Shown here one piece after another: positions 17,737 to 27,101 of a stretch of DNA of 54,963 bases; the stretch's first letter is position 1; each line of letters starts with the position of its first letter. The position numbers and the translations under genes were made by a program. Origin of the DNA: Pseudoalteromonas lipolytica (GTDB lineage Bacteria; Pseudomonadota; Gammaproteobacteria; Enterobacterales; Alteromonadaceae); the NCBI RefSeq assembly GCF_001306915.1, contig NZ_LJTC01000017.1, positions 16,207-71,169 of the forward strand, in the 5' to 3' direction. Below the pieces are notes generated by a model, which was not told the origin of the DNA, did not search any database, and saw only the letters and a list, made by a program, of their open reading frames with translations.

Positions 17737-19176
17737 TTATACCCAAGTTATCAACTGGGCATTTTGGACCAAATCACGAGGTAATGAGTTCTTAATTTTA
17801 TTCTTTTGCCACTTACCTAGGCCTACCGGACAACCACATAACATTAAAACTACTTCACCATTATCTTGCGTTGGTTTTTCGAGCCTAATATCTTTACCGT
17901 TAAAGTAATCGTTTGCTTGGCAAACAGACATCTCAAAGGTATTTTTATCGCAATCTTGGCCAAAGACAGTGGCAAACTCGTGAGTTAAGCGAACACCGCC
18001 TTTGTGGATCACACCAAGTTGAATACCTAAACGAGAGTATTTAATTTTATCTTGCAGTTCTTCAAAGCCATCAGGAAACAACCAAAGCTCTTTATCACGC
18101 TGCATTAACGTGCCTTTGAGTGATTTTAGACCGAACTGTTTTTTAATTGTTTGCATAAACGCTTGGCTTTGTATTTTATCAAACTCAGCAAACGGAAATG
18201 CGCCTTTTTTAATTTTTTGATTTGGGTTATCGCTTGATGCTACTTTCTTAAATTTAGCGATGAAGAAACCTTCACTGTCGTAAGTTTGCGGCCAAACATG
18301 TAAATACCCTTCACTGGTTGTCGCTTTGTCTGCGCCATCAAACAGGCTGTCGAGCGGTTGTACTTCGATGCAATCAGGGAACTCTGATAATAGATACTCA
18401 CACACTTGTTGGTTTTCAAGGGGTGTTAAAGTACAGGTCGAATAGACTAATGTGCCGCCTGGTTTTAAGGCATAAAAGGCACTTTTGATAAGGGCTTTTT
18501 GCACAGCAGCAATATCAATATTAGATTCGATTGACCAATTCTTTAGGGCGTCTGCATCTTTACGAACCGTGCCTTCACCTGAACACGGAGCATCTAGCAA
18601 AATGCTGTCGAAGCACTCATACATGTAATCCCCGAATATCACACCGTCAAAATGTGATAATGCGCAATTACCCACACCCATACGTTTGAGGGTTGCAGCC
18701 AATACTTTTAAGCGTGACGATGACAACTCATTGGCCACTAACACGCCACTATTATCCATCATGGCGGCGATTTGTGATGTTTTTGAACCTGGTGCCGATG
18801 CCATATCAAGTACCGCGTCGCTTTGCTTAACTTCGGCTCTCAGTGCTACCGGCGGTAACATTGAGCTGGCTTCTTGCACATACATAGCACCACTTAAATG
18901 TAAATCGGTATTACCGATTGCAAGGGCGGCTTCTTCGTCGCTTGGTCGTGTTAGCCAGAACCCTTCTTCGCACCATGGAATTGCTGTTAACTCCCATCCT
19001 TTTTTGGCGCATTGACGCTGAAATTCATCGACTGACATTTTTAATGTATTTACGCGAACAGATCGTCTTAGTGGGCGGCGACAGGCTGCAATAAAGTCGT
19101 CTAATGATAAATGTTCAGGAAGGTAGCTTTTTACATCATCAATAAATGAGTCAGGAATATATGTATTAGCGTCCAC
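17737..19176 (-). CDS. rsmF: 16S rRNA m5C1407 methyltransferase RsmF
   Basis: SAM-dependent methyltransferase that makes 5-methylcytosine at 16S rRNA position 1407. Motifs are APGSKTSQIA (SAM site), DAPCSGEGT and YSTCTLTPLENQ with the two conserved cysteines of RNA m5C enzymes. The N-terminus (SLDDFIAACRRPLRRSVRVN) and the length of 479 aa match E. coli RsmF (YebU). A single gene on the minus strand, with its terminator 205 bp downstream. Confidence 0.95.
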   Translation of the reverse strand: MDANTYIPDSFIDDVKSYLPEHLSLDDFIAACRRPLRRSVRVNTLKMSVDEFQRQCAKKGWELTAIPWCEEGFWLTRPSDEEAALAIGNTDLHLSGAMYVQEASSMLPPVALRAEVKQSDAVLDMASAPGSKTSQIAAMMDNSGVLVANELSSSRLKVLAATLKRMGVGNCALSHFDGVIFGDYMYECFDSILLDAPCSGEGTVRKDADALKNWSIESNIDIAAVQKALIKSAFYALKPGGTLVYSTCTLTPLENQQVCEYLLSEFPDCIEVQPLDSLFDGADKATTSEGYLHVWPQTYDSEGFFIAKFKKVASSDNPNQKIKKGAFPFAEFDKIQSQAFMQTIKKQFGLKSLKGTLMQRDKELWLFPDGFEELQDKIKYSRLGIQLGVIHKGGVRLTHEFATVFGQDCDKNTFEMSVCQANDYFNGKDIRLEKPTQDNGEVVLMLCGCPVGLGKWQKNKIKNSLPRDLVQNAQLITWV

Positions 19177-19269
19177 TAAATGGCTCTCACATCACGTAAT
19201 AATAGCTGGATCATACCATTTATAGCGCTATCAGGGGATATTTTTAGCTTTTTAACAGTGAGATTGAAG

Positions 19270-19277
19270 TGTCGACA
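19270..19277. promoter_or_regulatory. Operator-like palindrome, copy 1
   Basis: TGTCGACA, the farthest upstream of four copies in 263 bp around the gntR promoter. It lies about 105 bp before the proposed -35 box and 94 bp upstream of the divergent rsmF start. The flanks are not palindromic, so it may be a weaker site. Confidence 0.5.
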
Positions 19278-19330
19278 TATTACTAATATAAATGTTCTTT
19301 ATAGCCATTATTTTTGATAAATATCAATTT

Positions 19331-19340
19331 ATGTCGACAT
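19331..19340. promoter_or_regulatory. Operator-like palindrome, copy 2
   Basis: ATGTCGACAT, a perfect 10-bp palindrome containing the TGTCGACA core, about 38 bp upstream of the proposed -35 box of gntR. It is the second of four copies and could work with copy 3 in co-operative binding or looping. Confidence 0.6.
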
Positions 19341-19377
19341 TTTGCTGGTTTTTTAGTCTGTTTTTCCGATCTCAAGG

Positions 19378-19406
19378 TTGACAGTTTCAATGATAGGGCG
19401 CATAGT
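19378..19406 (+). promoter_or_regulatory. Promoter of gntR-prp operon
   Basis: TTGACA at 19378-19383 and CATAGT at 19401-19406 with 17-bp spacing. The predicted start site, near 19413, lies just before operator copy 3, so a bound repressor would cover the initial transcribed region. The -35 is a perfect consensus; the -10 is 4 of 6. Confidence 0.65.
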
Positions 19407-19416
19407 GAACTCACAA

Positions 19417-19428
19417 ATTGTCGACAAT
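19417..19428. promoter_or_regulatory. Main operator of the prp operon, copy 3
   Basis: ATTGTCGACAAT, a perfect 12-bp palindrome and the longest of the four TGTCGACA sites. It sits about 5-15 bp after the predicted transcription start and before the gntR start codon. Symmetric sites of this size suit dimeric FCD-type GntR regulators, so autoregulation by the adjacent gene product is the natural reading. Confidence 0.72.
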
Positions 19429-19456
19429 CTTAATTTAGTACTTTGATAGACCTATT

Positions 19457-20161
19457 ATGACAGAGCAAAAAGCCAACGATAACTACAACGATATCACGAT
19501 AACAACAGCATCAGACCAAGTGTTTGTCGACATGCGTCGTGAAATTGTCCAAGGCACCATCGAGCAGGGTAGCAAAATTTCTGAGCCAGAACTTGCTAAA
19601 CGCTATGGTGTAAGCCGTGCCACCTTACGTGAGGCACTAAATCGTTTAGAGAGCTGTTATTTGGTAGAGCGTAAAGCGAATGTCGGTTGTCGTGTTGTTG
19701 CGCTAACCGCCGAGCGTTTAATCGAAGTCTATCAGGTTCGTAGTGCCTTAGAAGGGCTAGCTTGTCGGTTAGCTGCCGACAACATGGAACCTGAAGAAGT
19801 ACAGGGTTTAAAACAGTTATTGAATCAGCACTTACAAACACAGCGTGTAAAAGAAGGTGAATCATACTACCAAGAAGCGGGCGACCTTGATTTTCATTAT
19901 CGCATTATTAAAGGGTCGAAAAACGCACACTTAATTCATCTGTTATGTAATGAGTTGTACCAGTTAATTCGTATGTACCGTGTACAAATGGGGATGGTTG
20001 GGCCACGTGTATCAAAAGCGTTTGATGAACACTTGGCTATTATTAATGCCATTGAAAACCATGACGGTGAATTAGCCGAAATGCTTATGAAGCGCCATAT
20101 CAGTGCGTCTCAGGCAAATATTCAGACGAAGTTTGACTTACTCGCAGCAAAAAATCAGTAG
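19457..20161 (+). CDS. GntR-family (FCD) regulator of the propionate genes
   Basis: A 234-aa transcription factor of the FadR/FCD class. The N-terminal winged helix-turn-helix has ISEPELAKRYGVSRATLREA (about 41-60), and the all-helical C-terminal FCD domain binds an organic acid, usually with a metal held by Asp/His residues. It is the first gene before prpB-prpC-acnD-prpF, so 2-methylcitrate or a related acid is the likely signal. Palindromes stand at its own promoter and inside its first codons (19525-19532). Many gammaproteobacteria use a Fis-type PrpR instead; this lineage uses GntR. Confidence 0.88.
   Translation: MTEQKANDNYNDITITTASDQVFVDMRREIVQGTIEQGSKISEPELAKRYGVSRATLREALNRLESCYLVERKANVGCRVVALTAERLIEVYQVRSALEGLACRLAADNMEPEEVQGLKQLLNQHLQTQRVKEGESYYQEAGDLDFHYRIIKGSKNAHLIHLLCNELYQLIRMYRVQMGMVGPRVSKAFDEHLAIINAIENHDGELAEMLMKRHISASQANIQTKFDLLAAKNQ
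19525..19532. promoter_or_regulatory. Operator-like palindrome, copy 4, inside gntR
   Basis: TGTCGACA within the gntR coding region, codons 23-26, about 112 bp after the predicted transcription start. An internal site could act as a roadblock or as an auxiliary operator for looping with copies 2 and 3. Confidence 0.5.
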
Positions 20162-20245
20162 CGCCGTAGTTAAACAGTCACAATTTAGATTTAAAAAATA
20201 GAGTTAGCCAAAGAGCTGAAACCGTTCAAAGATAGGAGTTATCCA

Positions 20246-21121
20246 ATGTCAGCAGGATTAAAATTCAAACAGGCAATCGCCAACAACAAGCCATTGCAAG
20301 TGGTTGGCACCGTCAACGCGTACTGCGCAATGATGGCAGAGAAAACAGGCCACCAAGCACTTTACCTTTCAGGTGCGGGTGTTGCTAACGCATCATACGG
20401 CATGCCAGATTTAGGTATGACTAGCCTTGATAACGTACTTGAAGATATTCGTCGAATCACCAGCGCTACCGACTTACCGCTTCTTGTTGATGCTGACACA
20501 GGTTGGGGCGGTGCTTTTAATATTGCTCGTACCGTTAAAGAAATGACCAAAGCAGGCGCAGCGGGCTTCCATATTGAAGACCAAGTAGCACAAAAACGTT
20601 GTGGTCACCGTCCTAATAAAGAGATCGTGTCTAAAGATGAAATGGTTGACCGTATTAAAGCGGCGGTTGATGCCAAAACAGACAGTGATTTTTATATTAT
20701 GGCGCGTACTGATGCATTCCAAAAAGAAGGCTTAAATGCCGCGATTGACCGCGCAGCAGCGTGTGTTGAAGCTGGCGCAGATGCGATCTTTGCAGAAGCG
20801 GTACATGATTTAGCAGATTACCAAGCGTTTGCTAAAGCTTTAAATGTGCCAATTCTTGCGAATATCACTGAATTTGGCCAAACACCGCTTTATACAACTG
20901 AGCAATTGAGCGAAGTGGGTGTTGAAATTGTACTTTATCCACTTAGTGCATTTAGAGCGATGAACAAAGCCGCACTTAATGTGTATTCGTCTATTCTTAG
21001 CGAAGGCTCGCAACAAAGCCAAGTAGACAATATGCAAACACGTGCAGAATTATATGAGTTTTTAGATTATCACTCATATGAAAACACACTCGATAACCTT
21101 TTCTCAGCTAAAAAATCATAA
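20246..21121 (+). CDS. prpB: 2-methylisocitrate lyase
   Basis: Splits 2-methylisocitrate into pyruvate and succinate, the last step of the 2-methylcitrate cycle. The 291-aa isocitrate-lyase-type barrel has VDADTGWGG (metal-binding Asp, 82-84), FHIEDQ and the signature KRCGHRPNKE with C119. A ribosome site AGGAGTTATC precedes the ATG. It follows gntR by 84 bp and precedes prpC by 24 bp. Confidence 0.96.
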   Translation: MSAGLKFKQAIANNKPLQVVGTVNAYCAMMAEKTGHQALYLSGAGVANASYGMPDLGMTSLDNVLEDIRRITSATDLPLLVDADTGWGGAFNIARTVKEMTKAGAAGFHIEDQVAQKRCGHRPNKEIVSKDEMVDRIKAAVDAKTDSDFYIMARTDAFQKEGLNAAIDRAAACVEAGADAIFAEAVHDLADYQAFAKALNVPILANITEFGQTPLYTTEQLSEVGVEIVLYPLSAFRAMNKAALNVYSSILSEGSQQSQVDNMQTRAELYEFLDYHSYENTLDNLFSAKKS

Positions 21122-21145
21122 CGACAACATATAAGGAGAACACTC

Positions 21146-22270
21146 ATGGTAGATAAAGCATTAGGCGGCGCAGGTTTACGTGGTCAAGTAGCAGGTGAAA
21201 CAGCTCTGTGTACAGTAGGTAAGTCAGGTTCAGGTTTAACTTATTGTGGTTATGATATTAGTGAATTAGCAGATAAAGCGCAGTTTGAAGAAGTGTCTTT
21301 TTTACTGTCGCGCGGTGAATTACCAACAGAGTCTGAGCTGACTGAATATAAAGCAAAGCTAAAATCACTTCGTGGTTTACCTGACGCACTAAAAACTGTG
21401 CTTGAGAACATTCCTAAAGACGCGCACCCAATGGATGTAATGCGTACGGGTTGTTCTATGCTAGGTAACCTAGAAATGGAGCAAGATTTCTCACAGGCGA
21501 ATGATGCGATTGATCGCTTAGTTGCCGTATTCCCAAGCATTATTTGTTACTGGTATCGTTTTAGCCATGACGGCGTTCGTATTGAAACTGAAACAGATGA
21601 TGATTCGGTAGGTGCACACTTCTTACGTTTATTACATGACGAAGCACCATCAGCACTGTTTGAGCAAGTAATGAATGTATCTTTAATTCTTTATGCTGAG
21701 CATGAGTTTAATGCATCAACATTCACTGCGCGTGTGTGTGCATCAACATTGTCTGATATTCACTCTTGTGTAACGGGTGCAATTGGTAGCTTACGTGGTC
21801 CACTACATGGTGGTGCGAACGAAGCGGCTATGGATATGATTGAAGGCTTTACAAGTGCAGACCAAGCTGAAGATGCACTGATGGGGATGCTTGAGCGTAA
21901 AGACAAGATCATGGGCTTTGGTCACGCCATTTACCGTGAATCAGATCCACGTAACGTGATCATCAAAAAATGGTCAGAAAAGCTGGCTGCAGAAGTGGGT
22001 GACGATGTTCTATATCCTGTATCTGTTCGATGTGAAGAAGTTATGTGGCGTGAAAAGAAATTATTCTGTAATGCTGATTTCTTCCATGCATCTGCGTATC
22101 ACTTCATGGGTATCCCAACTAAGTTATTTACGCCAATTTTCGTGATGAGCCGTGTAACAGGTTGGACAGCACACGTGAAAGAGCAACGTGCTAATAACCG
22201 TATTATTCGCCCAAGTGCCGATTATACTGGCCCAGAAGCGCGTAGCTACACGCCAATTTCTGAGCGTTAA
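21146..22270 (+). CDS. prpC: 2-methylcitrate synthase
   Basis: Condenses propionyl-CoA with oxaloacetate. Citrate-synthase fold, 374 aa, with GPLHGGANEAA (His), GFGHAIYRESDPR (His and Asp) and RVTGWTAHVKEQ near the end. The short form, without the N-terminal extension of the TCA-cycle GltA, and the operon position between prpB and acnD identify it as PrpC. Ribosome site AAGGAGAAC. Confidence 0.95.
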   Translation: MVDKALGGAGLRGQVAGETALCTVGKSGSGLTYCGYDISELADKAQFEEVSFLLSRGELPTESELTEYKAKLKSLRGLPDALKTVLENIPKDAHPMDVMRTGCSMLGNLEMEQDFSQANDAIDRLVAVFPSIICYWYRFSHDGVRIETETDDDSVGAHFLRLLHDEAPSALFEQVMNVSLILYAEHEFNASTFTARVCASTLSDIHSCVTGAIGSLRGPLHGGANEAAMDMIEGFTSADQAEDALMGMLERKDKIMGFGHAIYRESDPRNVIIKKWSEKLAAEVGDDVLYPVSVRCEEVMWREKKLFCNADFFHASAYHFMGIPTKLFTPIFVMSRVTGWTAHVKEQRANNRIIRPSADYTGPEARSYTPISER

Positions 22271-22291
22271 TCGTTAATTAAATCAGTGATA

Positions 22292-22322
22292 GGGGTGGCT
22301 TGGCTACCCCTTTATGAAGGGG
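22292..22322 (+). promoter_or_regulatory. Two mutually exclusive hairpins between prpC and acnD
   Basis: GGGGTGGC (22292-22299) pairs with GCTACCCC (22303-22310) around a 3-nt loop. The same CCCC plus TT (22307-22312) can instead pair with AAGGGG (22317-22322) around TATG. Only one can form at a time. A short T-stretch follows the first. It might tune the ratio of prpBC to acnD-prpF; the function is inferred. Confidence 0.45.
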
Positions 22323-22387
22323 CGAAATAAATACAAAAACAATCAGCCCACCTTTGTTCACCGTCACCAAGTACAAGTAGAATCATC

Positions 22388-24979
22388 ATGAATACAAATT
22401 TTAGAAAACCATTAGCAGGCACCGGCGTCGATTACTTTGATACTCGCGCTGCTGTTGATGCAATTAAACCGGGCAGCTATGCCACACTTCCTTATACATC
22501 GCGAGTACTTGCCGAAAACTTAGTTCGTCGTTGTGACCCTGAAATGCTAAATGATGCACTGTCGCAATTGATTAACCGCAAGCGTGATTTAGATTTTCCA
22601 TGGTTTCCTGCGCGCGTTGTGTGTCACGACATCTTAGGTCAAACAGCGTTAGTTGATTTAGCAGGCCTGCGTGATGCCATAGCTGCAAAAGGCGGCGATC
22701 CTGCAAAAGTAAACCCTGTGGTACCGACACAGTTAATTGTTGACCATTCATTAGCGGTTGAACACGCAGGTTTTGAACCTGACGCATTTGAAAAAAACCG
22801 TGCTATTGAAGACCGTCGTAACGATGACCGATTCCACTTTATTAATTGGACGAAAACAGCATTTAAAAATATTGATGTGATCCCGCCGGGTAACGGCATT
22901 ATGCATCAAATCAATTTAGAGAAAATGTCACCTGTGATCCAAAAACGTGACGGCGTGGCATTCCCAGATACATTAGTTGGTACAGATAGCCATACACCTA
23001 TGGTCGATGCATTAGGTGTTATTGCAGTCGGTGTAGGTGGTCTTGAAGCAGAAAGCGTGATGCTTGGCCGTGCATCTTACATGCGTTTACCTGATATTGT
23101 GGGTGTTGAGCTCAAAGGCAAGCCACAACCGGGTATTACTGCAACCGATATCGTATTAGCGATCACCGAATTTTTACGTAATGAAAGAGTTGTATCGACC
23201 TACCTTGAGTTTTATGGCGAAGGTGCCGATGCACTTACCTTAGGCGATAGAGCAACTATTTCTAATATGACGCCAGAGTTTGGCGCAACAGCTGCGATGT
23301 TTTACATTGATGACAACACGCTTGATTATCTACGTTTAACAGGCCGTGAAGAAGAGCAAGTTAAACTCGTCGAAACTTACGCGAAAGAAACTGGCCTTTG
23401 GAGTGATAGCCTTAAAACGGCAGAATATGAGCGTGTGTTAACCTTTGATCTATCATCAGTTGGTCGCAATATTGCGGGCCCTTCAAATCCACATCGCCGT
23501 GTTGCAACAAGCGAACTTGATAAAGCGGGTATCACTGGCGTTGTTGAGAATGAAGAAGGCTTAATGCCAGATGGTGCCTGTATCATTGCTGCAATCACAA
23601 GTTGTACGAATACTAGTAATCCACGCAATGTTATTGCCGCAGGTTTACTTGCGCGTAATGCTAACGCTAAAGGGTTAACTCGTAAGCCATGGGTTAAAAC
23701 ATCACTGGCACCGGGTTCTAAAGCGGTTAAGTCTTACTTAGAAGAAGCAAATTTATTACCTGAGCTTGAACAACTAGGTTTTGGTATCGTTGCCTTTGCA
23801 TGTACAACCTGTAACGGCATGAGTGGTGCGCTTGATCCAAAAATTCAGCAAGAAGTGATTGACCGCGACTTATACGCAACCGCTGTACTTTCGGGTAACC
23901 GTAACTTCGATGGCCGTATTCACCCTTATGCTAAACAAGCATTCTTAGCTTCACCGCCGCTGGTTGTTGCTTATGCTATCGCCGGTACTATTCGTTTTGA
24001 TATCGAAAAAGATGTATTAGGGCATGATCAACAAGGTAACGAAATTCGTCTTATGGATTTATGGCCATCAGATGAAGAAATTGATGCAGTGATCAAACAA
24101 AGTGTTAAACCTGAACAATTTAAAAAGGTTTACGAGCCAATGTTTGACTTAAGTGTAGATTACGGTGAAGACAACGATCCACTTTACCAATGGCGTCCAC
24201 AAAGTACCTATATTCGTCGTCCTCCTTATTGGGAAGGCGCATTAGCGGGTGAACGCTCTCTGAGTGATATGCGTGCATTAGCTGTGTTGGGCGACAACAT
24301 CACTACTGATCACTTATCACCTTCGAATGCGATTTTAGCGTCAAGTGCTGCTGGTGAATACCTGGCTAAAATGGGTCTCCCAGAAGAAGATTTTAACTCC
24401 TATGCAACTCACCGAGGTGACCATTTAACAGCACAGCGTGCTACATTCGCTAACCCTAAGTTATTGAATGAAATGGTTAAAGAAAATGGTGAAGTGAAGC
24501 AAGGTTCATATGCTCGCATTGAACCAGAAGGCAAAGTGACGCGTATGTGGGAAGCTATCGAAACCTACATGGAGCGCAAACAACCGCTTATCATTGTAGC
24601 TGGTGCTGATTATGGTCAAGGTTCGTCACGTGACTGGGCTGCAAAAGGTGTTCGCCTAGCTGGTGTTCAAGTGATTGCAGCAGAAGGCTTTGAGCGTATT
24701 CACCGCACTAACTTAATTGGTATGGGTGTATTACCGCTTGAGTTTAAAGCAGGTACTACGCGAACTACGCTAGGTATTAATGGTAGTGAGAGTTTTAGTG
24801 TGAAAGGTGAGCCAACACCAGGCGCAACACTGACACTAGTGATTACCCGTGCTAATGGTGAAACCGTTGAAGTGCCAATGACGTGTCGATTAGATACTGC
24901 TGAAGAAGTGTCAATATATTCAGCGGGTGGTGTACTGCAACGTTTCGCGCAAGATTTTTTAGAATCTGAGGAGCACTAA
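22388..24979 (+). CDS. acnD: 2-methylcitrate dehydratase AcnD (Fe/S)
   Basis: Aconitase-family iron-sulfur enzyme that dehydrates 2-methylcitrate to 2-methylaconitate and replaces PrpD. The 863-aa protein has the cluster cysteines in SCTNTSNPRN and ACTTCNGMSGAL, GTDSHTPMVD near 200, and the swivel domain with GADYGQGSSRDWAAKG. It must work with the isomerase PrpF, which follows 3 bp later; this pairing separates AcnD from the housekeeping aconitases. Confidence 0.96.
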   Translation: MNTNFRKPLAGTGVDYFDTRAAVDAIKPGSYATLPYTSRVLAENLVRRCDPEMLNDALSQLINRKRDLDFPWFPARVVCHDILGQTALVDLAGLRDAIAAKGGDPAKVNPVVPTQLIVDHSLAVEHAGFEPDAFEKNRAIEDRRNDDRFHFINWTKTAFKNIDVIPPGNGIMHQINLEKMSPVIQKRDGVAFPDTLVGTDSHTPMVDALGVIAVGVGGLEAESVMLGRASYMRLPDIVGVELKGKPQPGITATDIVLAITEFLRNERVVSTYLEFYGEGADALTLGDRATISNMTPEFGATAAMFYIDDNTLDYLRLTGREEEQVKLVETYAKETGLWSDSLKTAEYERVLTFDLSSVGRNIAGPSNPHRRVATSELDKAGITGVVENEEGLMPDGACIIAAITSCTNTSNPRNVIAAGLLARNANAKGLTRKPWVKTSLAPGSKAVKSYLEEANLLPELEQLGFGIVAFACTTCNGMSGALDPKIQQEVIDRDLYATAVLSGNRNFDGRIHPYAKQAFLASPPLVVAYAIAGTIRFDIEKDVLGHDQQGNEIRLMDLWPSDEEIDAVIKQSVKPEQFKKVYEPMFDLSVDYGEDNDPLYQWRPQSTYIRRPPYWEGALAGERSLSDMRALAVLGDNITTDHLSPSNAILASSAAGEYLAKMGLPEEDFNSYATHRGDHLTAQRATFANPKLLNEMVKENGEVKQGSYARIEPEGKVTRMWEAIETYMERKQPLIIVAGADYGQGSSRDWAAKGVRLAGVQVIAAEGFERIHRTNLIGMGVLPLEFKAGTTRTTLGINGSESFSVKGEPTPGATLTLVITRANGETVEVPMTCRLDTAEEVSIYSAGGVLQRFAQDFLESEEH

Positions 24980-24982
24980 GCG

Positions 24983-26152
24983 ATGGCGTTTAAACCACAA
25001 ATTAAGGTGCCAGCGACCTATATGCGTGGCGGCACCAGTAAAGGGGTTTTCTTTAACTTAACTGACTTACCTGAGCCTGCCCAAGTGGCAGGTGAGGCGC
25101 GCGATAACCTGTTGTTACGTGTGATTGGTAGCCCCGATCCTTACCAAAAACAAACTGATGGTATGGGCGGTGCAACCTCAAGTACCAGTAAGACGGTAAT
25201 ATTATCAAAAAGCGCGAAACCTGATCACGATGTTGATTATCTATTTGGTCAAGTAGCTATCGATAAAGCGTTTGTTGATTGGAGTGGTAACTGCGGAAAT
25301 TTAACTTCTGCAGTCGGAGCCTTTGCTGTGTCGAACGGCCTTGTTGATGCCAGCAAAATTCCAGACAACGGCGTTGTCGAAGTTAAAGTTTGGCAAGTCA
25401 ATATTAGTAAAACCATTATAGTACATGTGCCAATTACTAACGGCGAAGTGCAAGAAACTGGTGATTTTGAGCTTGATGGCGTGACCTTTCCAGCCGCTCA
25501 AGTAAAACTTGAATTTATGGACCCTGCAGATGGCGAAGGGGCCTTATTCCCCACAGGTAACTTAGTCGATGAGCTAGAAGTGCCGGGTATTGGTATGTTG
25601 TCTGCAACGATGATCAATGCTGGTATTCCGACAGTTTTCATTAACGCCAGTGAAGTTGGTTATGATGGCACAGAGCTGCAAGAAGCTATTAACGGTGATG
25701 CATCGGCACTTGAAAAGTTAGAAACGATTCGTGCCTATGGGGCGTTGAAAATGGGGCTAATTTCTCATATTGATGAAGCAAAGGCACGCCAACATACGCC
25801 AAAAGTAGCTTGGGTTGCACCTGCTAAAACGTATCACGCATCAAGCGGTAAAGTTGTAAATGAAACCGATATTGATTTAGTGGTACGTGCTATGTCGATG
25901 GGTAAATTGCACCATGCTATGATGGGCACGGCTGCGGTAGCAATAGGTACTGCAGCTGCCATACCTGGAACTTTAGTAAATCTTGCTGCAGGCGGTGGTG
26001 AGCGACAAGAGGTAAACTTTGGTCATCCTTCTGGCACTTTAAAAGTCGGCGCTGCTGCAACACTTGTTGATGGCAATTGGCAAGTCACTAAAGCAAGTAT
26101 GAGCCGAAGTGCGCGTGTGTTGATGGAAGGTTGGGTTAGAGTGCCCGAGTAG
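24983..26152 (+). CDS. prpF: 2-methylaconitate cis-trans isomerase PrpF
   Basis: Isomerises the 2-methylaconitate made by AcnD so that an aconitase can complete the cycle. The 389-aa protein begins MAFKPQIKVPATYMRGGTSK and has DGMGGATSSTSKT, DWSGNCGNLTSAVG and GHPSGTLKVGA, typical of the PrpF family (diaminopimelate-epimerase-like fold). It starts 3 bp after the acnD stop, so the two are probably coupled in translation. Last gene of the operon. Confidence 0.95.
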   Translation: MAFKPQIKVPATYMRGGTSKGVFFNLTDLPEPAQVAGEARDNLLLRVIGSPDPYQKQTDGMGGATSSTSKTVILSKSAKPDHDVDYLFGQVAIDKAFVDWSGNCGNLTSAVGAFAVSNGLVDASKIPDNGVVEVKVWQVNISKTIIVHVPITNGEVQETGDFELDGVTFPAAQVKLEFMDPADGEGALFPTGNLVDELEVPGIGMLSATMINAGIPTVFINASEVGYDGTELQEAINGDASALEKLETIRAYGALKMGLISHIDEAKARQHTPKVAWVAPAKTYHASSGKVVNETDIDLVVRAMSMGKLHHAMMGTAAVAIGTAAAIPGTLVNLAAGGGERQEVNFGHPSGTLKVGAAATLVDGNWQVTKASMSRSARVLMEGWVRVPE

Positions 26153-26184
26153 TCCCCAATAGCGTACTGATTTAATCAAAATAT

Positions 26185-26202
26185 AGCGGCGGTTATGCCG
26201 CT
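26185..26202. terminator. Hairpin between convergent prpF and binding-protein genes
   Basis: AGCGGC (26185-26190) / GCCGCT (26197-26202) with a 6-nt loop and only short T-stretches on either side. It overlaps the last codons of the minus-strand gene. A plausible weak bidirectional terminator. Confidence 0.5.
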
Positions 26203-27101
26203 TTGTCTGATCCGTAGCACTGTTGTTTCATTCTTTCAATATATTCATCAAACTTGCCGCTTTGTTGCATCAGTTCAATTTCATTATTTAAATCTTTTAA
26301 AACTTTTTGCCAGTGCGGCGTTGATTTACTAATAGAATAATAAAGCGGTTTGTATTCAAGCTTTGGTTCTAGCGCGACCAGTGATTCTAGAATTTGTCGT
26401 TTGCCGCTAATTGATAATTCAGACTTGTAAACACTGGCTTTTAACACTTCAAGGTCCGCCACAATCAGGCTTACGCGGTTACTAAGTAACAGGTGAATTA
26501 GTTGGTACTCGTTATTAGCGACGATTGTATCGATTTCTTTATTATCAATCATAGCATCGAGTTTTTTGGTGTTTTTATAAGAGCGGACTACACCAATAGG
26601 TAAATTCTCAACTGATTTTAAATCACCATTGAAAGGGATTTGATTTCCTTTTAACGCCACGAATGATAGATCTCCACCAGGTATTTCATGACTTAAAGCA
26701 AGTAAATTGTTGCGAGTTTTACTAAGAAAATTATCTGATACAACATCATCTTCAATGAAGTACTCAGGAAAAAGAATATCAGCGCGCCCTAATTCAGCTT
26801 CTCTAACGGCACGCGCCCATGGGTAGAAACCAATGTGTATGCCATAACCTTTTTCAAGAAGTGAGCTGACAGTAAATTGATAGAGCCAGCCCTTGTTACA
26901 CAAGTTTTCGTCAATATAAGGAGGCCAATCTAAAGTGACGAGCTTTAAAACATGTTTGGCACTTAGGTTATAACCGTATCCGCCGTTGAAACGCACCGCT
27001 TCTTCAGTGACGATTTCACCATTTTTTTCAAAACTAACAGGTGTTAGACCCGCAAGGGCTTGATATGAGGCGAATAAAAAGAGCACTGTTAATAGTTTCA
27101 T
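26193..27101 (-). CDS. Periplasmic solute-binding protein (family 3-like), orphan
   Basis: A 302-aa protein with a clear signal peptide (MKLLTVLFLFASYQALA). The mature part resembles the amino-acid-type substrate-binding fold: VTLDWPPYIDE near the start, GFYPWARAVREAELGRADILFP and a second lobe with PIGVVRSYKN. There is no ABC permease or ATPase gene nearby, so it is either a partner of a distant transporter or a stand-alone sensor-type binding protein; such orphans are frequent in Alteromonadales. The ligand is unknown. Confidence 0.8.
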   Translation of the reverse strand: MKLLTVLFLFASYQALAGLTPVSFEKNGEIVTEEAVRFNGGYGYNLSAKHVLKLVTLDWPPYIDENLCNKGWLYQFTVSSLLEKGYGIHIGFYPWARAVREAELGRADILFPEYFIEDDVVSDNFLSKTRNNLLALSHEIPGGDLSFVALKGNQIPFNGDLKSVENLPIGVVRSYKNTKKLDAMIDNKEIDTIVANNEYQLIHLLLSNRVSLIVADLEVLKASVYKSELSISGKRQILESLVALEPKLEYKPLYYSISKSTPHWQKVLKDLNNEIELMQQSGKFDEYIERMKQQCYGSDKAA

